A stretch of DNA of 64,000 bases from Viridibacterium curvum (GTDB lineage Bacteria; Pseudomonadota; Gammaproteobacteria; Burkholderiales; Rhodocyclaceae). The position numbers were made by a program, and so were the translations under genes. Below, one piece after another: positions 59,436 through 64,000 of this stretch (position 1 is its first letter; each line of letters starts with the position of its first letter). Below the pieces are notes generated by a model that worked only from the letters and a program-made list of their open reading frames with translations, ran no database searches and was not told the origin of the DNA. Location: contig NZ_BAABLD010000001.1 of NCBI RefSeq assembly GCF_039544165.1, forward strand, positions 1-64,000, read 5' to 3'.

Positions 59436-62072
59436 TCACACCACGATATTCACGAGTCGGCCCGGCACCACGATCACCTTCTTCGCGGGCTTGCCTTCCA
59501 TGAACTTTTGCGCGGCTTCTGACGCAATTGCCAGCGCTTCGATGGCCTTGTTGTCGGCGCCGGCCGGCACCTTCACCGAGCCGCGTGTCTTGCCCAGCAC
59601 CTGCACGACGAGTTCGATCTCGTCCTGCGCGAGCGCGGCGTCGAGCGGTTCGGGCCAGGCGGCTTGCAGGATGTCTTCGCCATAGCCCAGATCGGCCCAC
59701 AGCGTGTGGGTGATGTGCGGGGTGATGGGCGAGAGGACGCGCAGCAGGATGCCGAAGCACTCTTCGATGACTTCCGCCGCGATGGCGGAATCGCGTGGCG
59801 CCTTTTCAAGCGCGTTGAGCATCTTCATGCACGACGAGGCCACGGTGTTGAACTGCTGCTTGCCGAGGTCGTAGTTGGCCTGCTTGAGGTTGAGGTGGAT
59901 TTCGCGGCGCAGGCTGGCGAGCTTGTCGTCGAGCTTGGTGCTGGCGAGGGTGCGCGTGGTGGGCAGTTGCGGCCGGATCTGTGTTGCGAAGACATGGCCG
60001 AAAGCCCACACACGCTTGAGAAAGCGGTAGGAGCCTTCGATGCCGGCGTCTGACCACTCCAGCGTCTGCTCGGGCGGCGCGGTGAACATCATGAAGAAGC
60101 GCGCGGTGTCGGCACCGTATTGTTCAATCATGGCATTGGGGTCCACACCATTCAGCTTGGTCTTGGACATTGTGCCGTAGCCACCGTAGTCGACAGGCTG
60201 GCCGTCGCGCTTGGCGGTGGCGCCAGTGACGCGACCGCTTGCATCAAGGATCAGATCAACACTATCGGGAGAAAACCATTCGATGCCGGTCTTGTCGGAA
60301 CGACGTGAAAATATGTGATTCAGCACCATGCCCTGCGTGAGCAGGCGCGAGAAGGGTTCGCGGTATTTCACGAGGCCGACGTCGCGCATCACCTTGGTCC
60401 AGAAGCGCGAGTAGAGCAGGTGGAGGATGGCGTGCTCGATGCCGCCGATGTACTGGTCGACGGTCATCCAGTAGTCGGCACGTTCATCCACCATGGCCTT
60501 GTCATTGCCGGGCGTGGCGAAGCGGGCGTAGTACCAGCTGGAATCCACGAAGGTGTCCATGGTGTCCGTCTCGCGACGCGCGGGCTTGCCGCACTTGGGG
60601 CAGGCGCAGTTGAGGAAGTCGGAACGCTTGTGCAGCGGGTTGCCCGAACCATCCGGCACGCAGTCTTCGGGCAGCACGACGGGCAGCTGATCGTCGGGCA
60701 CGGGCACCGAGCCGCAGTCATCGCAATGGATGATGGGGATCGGACAGCCCCAGTAGCGCTGACGCGAGATGCCCCAATCGCGCAGGCGCCACTGGGTTTT
60801 CTTTTCGCCGATGTTCTTCGCGACGAGGTCGTCGGCGATGGCGTCGACGGCGGCTTTGTAGCCGAGACCGTCGTACTTGCCGGAGTGGATGGTGACGCCG
60901 TGTTCCTTGTCGCCGTACCACTCCTGCCAGGCATCGGTGGAGAAGATTTTGTCGCCGACGGCGATGACCTGTTTGATCGGCAAGTTGTATTTCTTCGCGA
61001 AGCCGAAGTCGCGTTCGTCATGCGCGGGCACGGCCATCACTGCGCCATCGCCGTAGCTCATCAGCACATAGTTGCCGACCCACACTTCAACCTGTTCGCC
61101 GGTGAGCGGGTGCGTGACGAAGAGGCCGGTCGGCAGGCCTTCCTTTTCCATGGTCGCCATGTCGGCTTCCATCACCGAACCGCTCTTGCACTTCTGGATG
61201 AAGGCGGCGAGTTCCGGATTGTTCTTCGCGGCGTGCGTGGCGAGCGGGTGCTCGGCGGCGACGGCGCAGAAGGTGACGCCCATGATGGTGTCGGCGCGGG
61301 TTGTGAACACCCACAGCTTGCCGTCGTTGATCAGCGAACCGCTCTCATCCTTGATGTCGTGCGGGAAGGCGAAGCGCACGCCGGTGCTCTTGCCGATCCA
61401 GTTGGCCTGCATGAGGCGCACGCGTTCGGGCCAGTTCTCCAGCGTATCGAGGTCGCCGAGCAGTTCTTCGGCGTATTGCGTGATGGCGAGGTAGTAGCCG
61501 GGAATCTCGCGCTTCTCGACCACCGCACCGGTGCGCCAGCCGCGGCCATCAATCACTTGCTCATTGGCGAGCACGGTCTGGTCGACCGGGTCCCAGTTCA
61601 CGGTCTGGGTTTTCTTGTAGGCGATGCCTTTTTCGAGCATGCGCAGGAACAGCCACTGGTTCCACTTGTAGTAGTCGGGCTTGCAGGTGGCGAGCTCGCG
61701 GCTCCAGTCGATGGCGAAGCCCAGCGACTTGAGCTGGCCCTTCATGTATTCGATGTTGGAGTAGGTCCACTGCGCCGGCGGCACCTTGTTGGCGATGGCC
61801 GCGTTTTCGGCAGGCAGGCCGAAGGCATCCCAGCCCATGGGCTGCATGACGTTGTAGCCACGCATCTTGTGGAAGCGGGTGAGCACGTCGCCAATGGTGT
61901 AGTTACGCACGTGGCCCATGTGCAGCTTCCCGGACGGGTACGGGAACATGGACAGGCAGTAGTACTTGGGTTTTGCCGTGTCCTCGACGGCGCGGAACGC
62001 GTCGGTCTTGTCCCAGTACTGCTGGGCGGTTTTTTCGGTGGCGGTGTGGTCGTACTTCTCGGGCAAGGCCAT
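59436..62072 (-). CDS. leuS: Leucyl-tRNA synthetase
   Basis: 878 residues, normal size. HIGH appears as HMGHVRNYT near the N-terminus. KMSKS appears as TMSKTKLNGVDP, a variant. The zinc-binding segment CACPKCGKPARRETDTMDTF and the CP1 editing domain are present. It charges tRNA-Leu. In relatives it is followed directly by lptE-holA; here 20 kb of phosphonate genes intervene. Confidence 0.98.
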   Translation of the reverse strand: MALPEKYDHTATEKTAQQYWDKTDAFRAVEDTAKPKYYCLSMFPYPSGKLHMGHVRNYTIGDVLTRFHKMRGYNVMQPMGWDAFGLPAENAAIANKVPPAQWTYSNIEYMKGQLKSLGFAIDWSRELATCKPDYYKWNQWLFLRMLEKGIAYKKTQTVNWDPVDQTVLANEQVIDGRGWRTGAVVEKREIPGYYLAITQYAEELLGDLDTLENWPERVRLMQANWIGKSTGVRFAFPHDIKDESGSLINDGKLWVFTTRADTIMGVTFCAVAAEHPLATHAAKNNPELAAFIQKCKSGSVMEADMATMEKEGLPTGLFVTHPLTGEQVEVWVGNYVLMSYGDGAVMAVPAHDERDFGFAKKYNLPIKQVIAVGDKIFSTDAWQEWYGDKEHGVTIHSGKYDGLGYKAAVDAIADDLVAKNIGEKKTQWRLRDWGISRQRYWGCPIPIIHCDDCGSVPVPDDQLPVVLPEDCVPDGSGNPLHKRSDFLNCACPKCGKPARRETDTMDTFVDSSWYYARFATPGNDKAMVDERADYWMTVDQYIGGIEHAILHLLYSRFWTKVMRDVGLVKYREPFSRLLTQGMVLNHIFSRRSDKTGIEWFSPDSVDLILDASGRVTGATAKRDGQPVDYGGYGTMSKTKLNGVDPNAMIEQYGADTARFFMMFTAPPEQTLEWSDAGIEGSYRFLKRVWAFGHVFATQIRPQLPTTRTLASTKLDDKLASLRREIHLNLKQANYDLGKQQFNTVASSCMKMLNALEKAPRDSAIAAEVIEECFGILLRVLSPITPHITHTLWADLGYGEDILQAAWPEPLDAALAQDEIELVVQVLGKTRGSVKVPAGADNKAIEALAIASEAAQKFMEGKPAKKVIVVPGRLVNIVV

Positions 62073-62139
62073 GGCGGAATCGTGCGTGAAAATCGAAAGT
62101 CCGCCATTTTAGCAGGCCGCGAAGGCTTGCCCCGCAGGC

Positions 62140-64000
62140 TCAGTCGGGGCGTTCTGCGGAGGCGGCCGGGGCTTCGCTTTCGATGCGCGCGATGACACGT
62201 GCTATGACGGCGTGCAGATCGCGCTCCGACACGGGTTTGGTGAGGTATTCGTCCATTCCCGCAGCGAGGGTCTTCTGCTTGTCCTCTTCGCTGGCGTTCG
62301 CGGTCAGGGCCACGATGGGGATGCGCGGGTTGCGCACCCGGATGTCGTCGAGGCCGCCAGCGCGAATGGCGCGTACGGCTTCCGGGCCGTCCATGCGGGG
62401 CATGCGGCCGTCCATGAGCACGAGGTCATAGTCATCGCTGGCGAGAGCTTCGATGGCCGCCAGGCCGTCCTCGACGATATCAACGGGGTGGCCCATGTGG
62501 GCCAGCTGGGTGCGTACGATGAGCTGATTGACCGGCACGTCTTCGGCACACAGGATGCGGATCTTGCGCGGATGGGGGATCAGCGGTGCGTTGGCTTCCA
62601 CGATCTTCTGGCCGGGCTCCAGCCAGAGCTCGACGCGGAAGGTGGTGCCCACGCCTTCCTGACTCTCGACGTGGATGAGGCCGCCCATGGCTTCGACAAG
62701 CTGCTTGCAGATGGCCAGCCCGAGGCCTGTGCCGCCGAAGCGGCGAGTGGTGGAGACGTCGGCCTGCTGGAATTTCTGGAACAGGCGTTCGAGCGCTTCC
62801 TTGGGGATGCCGATACCGGTGTCGCGGACTTCGCAGACGATGTGGTGGCGCCCGTTGTTGATGCCAGGTGACTGCAGCAGCACGCTGACAGAGCCTGTCT
62901 CGGTGAACTTGACGGCGTTGCCGACGAGGTTGCTGATCACCTGGCGGATGCGCGTGGGGTCGCCGCGCAGCACTTCGGGCGTGCCCGGGGCGAAGTCGAG
63001 GCGGAAAGCGAGGCTGCGGCTGGCCGCGTGCGCCTGGAAGATCTGTACGCAGTCGCGCACATGGGTGAAGAGGTTGAAATCGATGTGCTCGAGCTTGAGC
63101 TGGCCCGCTTCGATCTTCGAGAAATCGAGGATGTCGCTGATGATGGTCAGCAGCGACTCAGCATTCGAAAGGCTGGTCTCCAGGTAGTTGCGGGTCTCGG
63201 GGGCGAGGCTGTCATCCATCAGCGACAGGCGCAGGGTGCCGATCACGCCTGAGAGTGGCGTGCGGATCTCGTGACTCATGCTTGCGAGGAACTGCGACTT
63301 GGCGGCGCTGGCCTGCTCGGCTGCCTGTTCGGCGGTGCGCCAGGCCGTAATGTCGAAGTTGGCACCGACGATGACGGGGCGGCCTTCGGCATCGAGACAG
63401 GTGCCCTTGGAGATGAAGCGGTAGCGCATCTCGTTGGTGACAGGGTGCGGGCGGTGCTCTTCCTTGGAGATGACGACGCCGGCCAGGGCCTGGGCGTCTT
63501 CGGCCAGCACGGAGACGTGGTTTTCCTGACTGGAGCCGAGTTCGCGCGGCAGCTTGCCAACAAAGTGCTCGCGCGAGGCGCCGCGGTCTCTGGCGAAGGC
63601 GTCGTTCACCATGATGTAGCGGCTTTCGGCGTCCTTGACGTACACCGGTTGCGGGATCACATCGATGAGGCGCTGCATGTAGCGCTGCACGCGCAGGCGC
63701 AGTGCGACCTCCCGTTCGAGCGCGTTCTGCAGCGTACGCTCGGCGCGCCGCAGGTCGGTGATGTCGAAGTGGGCGCCAACGATGATGGGATTGCCTTCCG
63801 CGTCGAGGCAGAAGCGCTTGTGCACGAGGCGGTAACGCTCTTCGCCGGTGTCGGGTGTGTGAGCGAGGTATTCCTTGAAGATGCTCTTGCCGGTGGCGAG
63901 GATCTCGGCGTCTTCCTCGGCAACCATGTGTGCAGTCTCGGGATTCGGCGCCAGGTCAAACGATGTCAGGCCCAGCAGCTCGGCCGCACTGCGGCGGCGC
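62140..64000 (-). CDS. Hybrid histidine kinase with PAS domains, N-terminus beyond the window
   Basis: The frame stays open past 63927 to base 64000, so the start is outside; the ATG at 63927 lies inside a PAS domain. Order: partial PAS with PAC-like VGAHFDITDLRRAERTLQN, a second PAS (DVIPQPVYVKDAESRYIMVN), HisKA with SHEIRTPLSGVIG, HATPase with NLVGNAVKFTETG, DTGIGIPKE and GTGLGLAIC, then a receiver with LVLMDGRMPRMDG and TKPVSERDL. It would autophosphorylate and relay to its own Asp. No Hpt domain is visible in this part. The signal is unknown; no partner regulator is adjacent. Confidence 0.93.
   Translation of the reverse strand, partial: RRRSAAELLGLTSFDLAPNPETAHMVAEEDAEILATGKSIFKEYLAHTPDTGEERYRLVHKRFCLDAEGNPIIVGAHFDITDLRRAERTLQNALEREVALRLRVQRYMQRLIDVIPQPVYVKDAESRYIMVNDAFARDRGASREHFVGKLPRELGSSQENHVSVLAEDAQALAGVVISKEEHRPHPVTNEMRYRFISKGTCLDAEGRPVIVGANFDITAWRTAEQAAEQASAAKSQFLASMSHEIRTPLSGVIGTLRLSLMDDSLAPETRNYLETSLSNAESLLTIISDILDFSKIEAGQLKLEHIDFNLFTHVRDCVQIFQAHAASRSLAFRLDFAPGTPEVLRGDPTRIRQVISNLVGNAVKFTETGSVSVLLQSPGINNGRHHIVCEVRDTGIGIPKEALERLFQKFQQADVSTTRRFGGTGLGLAICKQLVEAMGGLIHVESQEGVGTTFRVELWLEPGQKIVEANAPLIPHPRKIRILCAEDVPVNQLIVRTQLAHMGHPVDIVEDGLAAIEALASDDYDLVLMDGRMPRMDGPEAVRAIRAGGLDDIRVRNPRIPIVALTANASEEDKQKTLAAGMDEYLTKPVSERDLHAVIARVIARIESEAPAASAERPD

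Noticed and set aside
60315..62195. A 626-codon plus-strand frame over leuS
   Set aside because: It is antisense to a full-length leucyl-tRNA synthetase and shows only the usual GC-rich shadow pattern.
1..64000. tRNA and rRNA genes
   Set aside because: I looked for tRNA-like CCA ends with T-loop GGTTCGAATC patterns and rRNA core sequences and saw none I could support; a covariance-model scan would settle it.

Overview
The window looks like a chromosomal segment of a GC-rich betaproteobacterium, most likely Rhodocyclales-like. The signs are PEP-CTERM proteins, the ispH-fkpB-lspA-ileS-ribF and leuS/lptE/holA/proA housekeeping blocks, and ATTCCC/GGGAAT palindromic repeats of the kind known from Neisseria and relatives. 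The genus cannot be fixed from the sequence alone. I saw no rRNA or tRNA genes, CRISPR arrays, transposases or integrases.

Region 1 (1-6.75 kb, all minus strand) is a type I secretion locus for a giant LapA-type adhesin. A LapB-like ABC exporter, a LapC-like membrane fusion protein and a LuxR-type regulator precede the N-terminal 688 residues of the adhesin, which runs off the left edge. The adhesin carries a retention module and a di-alanine PAAG site matching a LapG cleavage site. Region 2 (7-10.7 kb) has a membrane glycosyltransferase divergent from an ABC exporter. Region 3 (10.8-20.3 kb, plus strand) is a secreted pectin-degradation cluster: three CE8 pectin methylesterases, three PL3 pectate lyases and one non-catalytic discoidin protein. 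Six of the seven share a small four-cysteine N-terminal module, and five of those six join it to a catalytic domain through a long poly-serine linker.

Region 4 (20.5-39.4 kb) is mostly housekeeping: a PEP-CTERM protein behind a candidate sigma-54 promoter, ispH-fkpB-lspA-ileS-ribF, a rhomboid protease, small envelope proteins, a second PEP-CTERM protein, a ParA ATPase, a PPK2 kinase framed by two palindromic repeats, several small proteins, proA, a transporter, a lone solute-binding protein, holA and lptE.

Region 5 (39.5-59.2 kb) is a 20-kb phosphonate block lying between lptE and leuS, two genes that normally sit next to each other. It holds phnCDE with an HD oxygenase-like gene, a GNAT and a hexapeptide transferase; a permease/thioredoxin/SigZ trio; a divergent phnM2-DUF1045-phnN operon; phnF; and the C-P lyase operon phnGHIJKLM, followed by a flavin-binding protein and an MFS transporter. 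Pho-box-like direct repeats lie upstream of phnC and phnG, and a shared PhnF-like half-site lies upstream of phnG and phnM2. Palindromic repeats fill most gaps of the C-P lyase half, and one has become part of the PhnI reading frame. Together these genes would import phosphonates, cleave the C-P bond and recycle the ribose phosphate under phosphate starvation. Region 6 (59.4-64 kb) is leuS and a hybrid histidine kinase that runs off the right edge.
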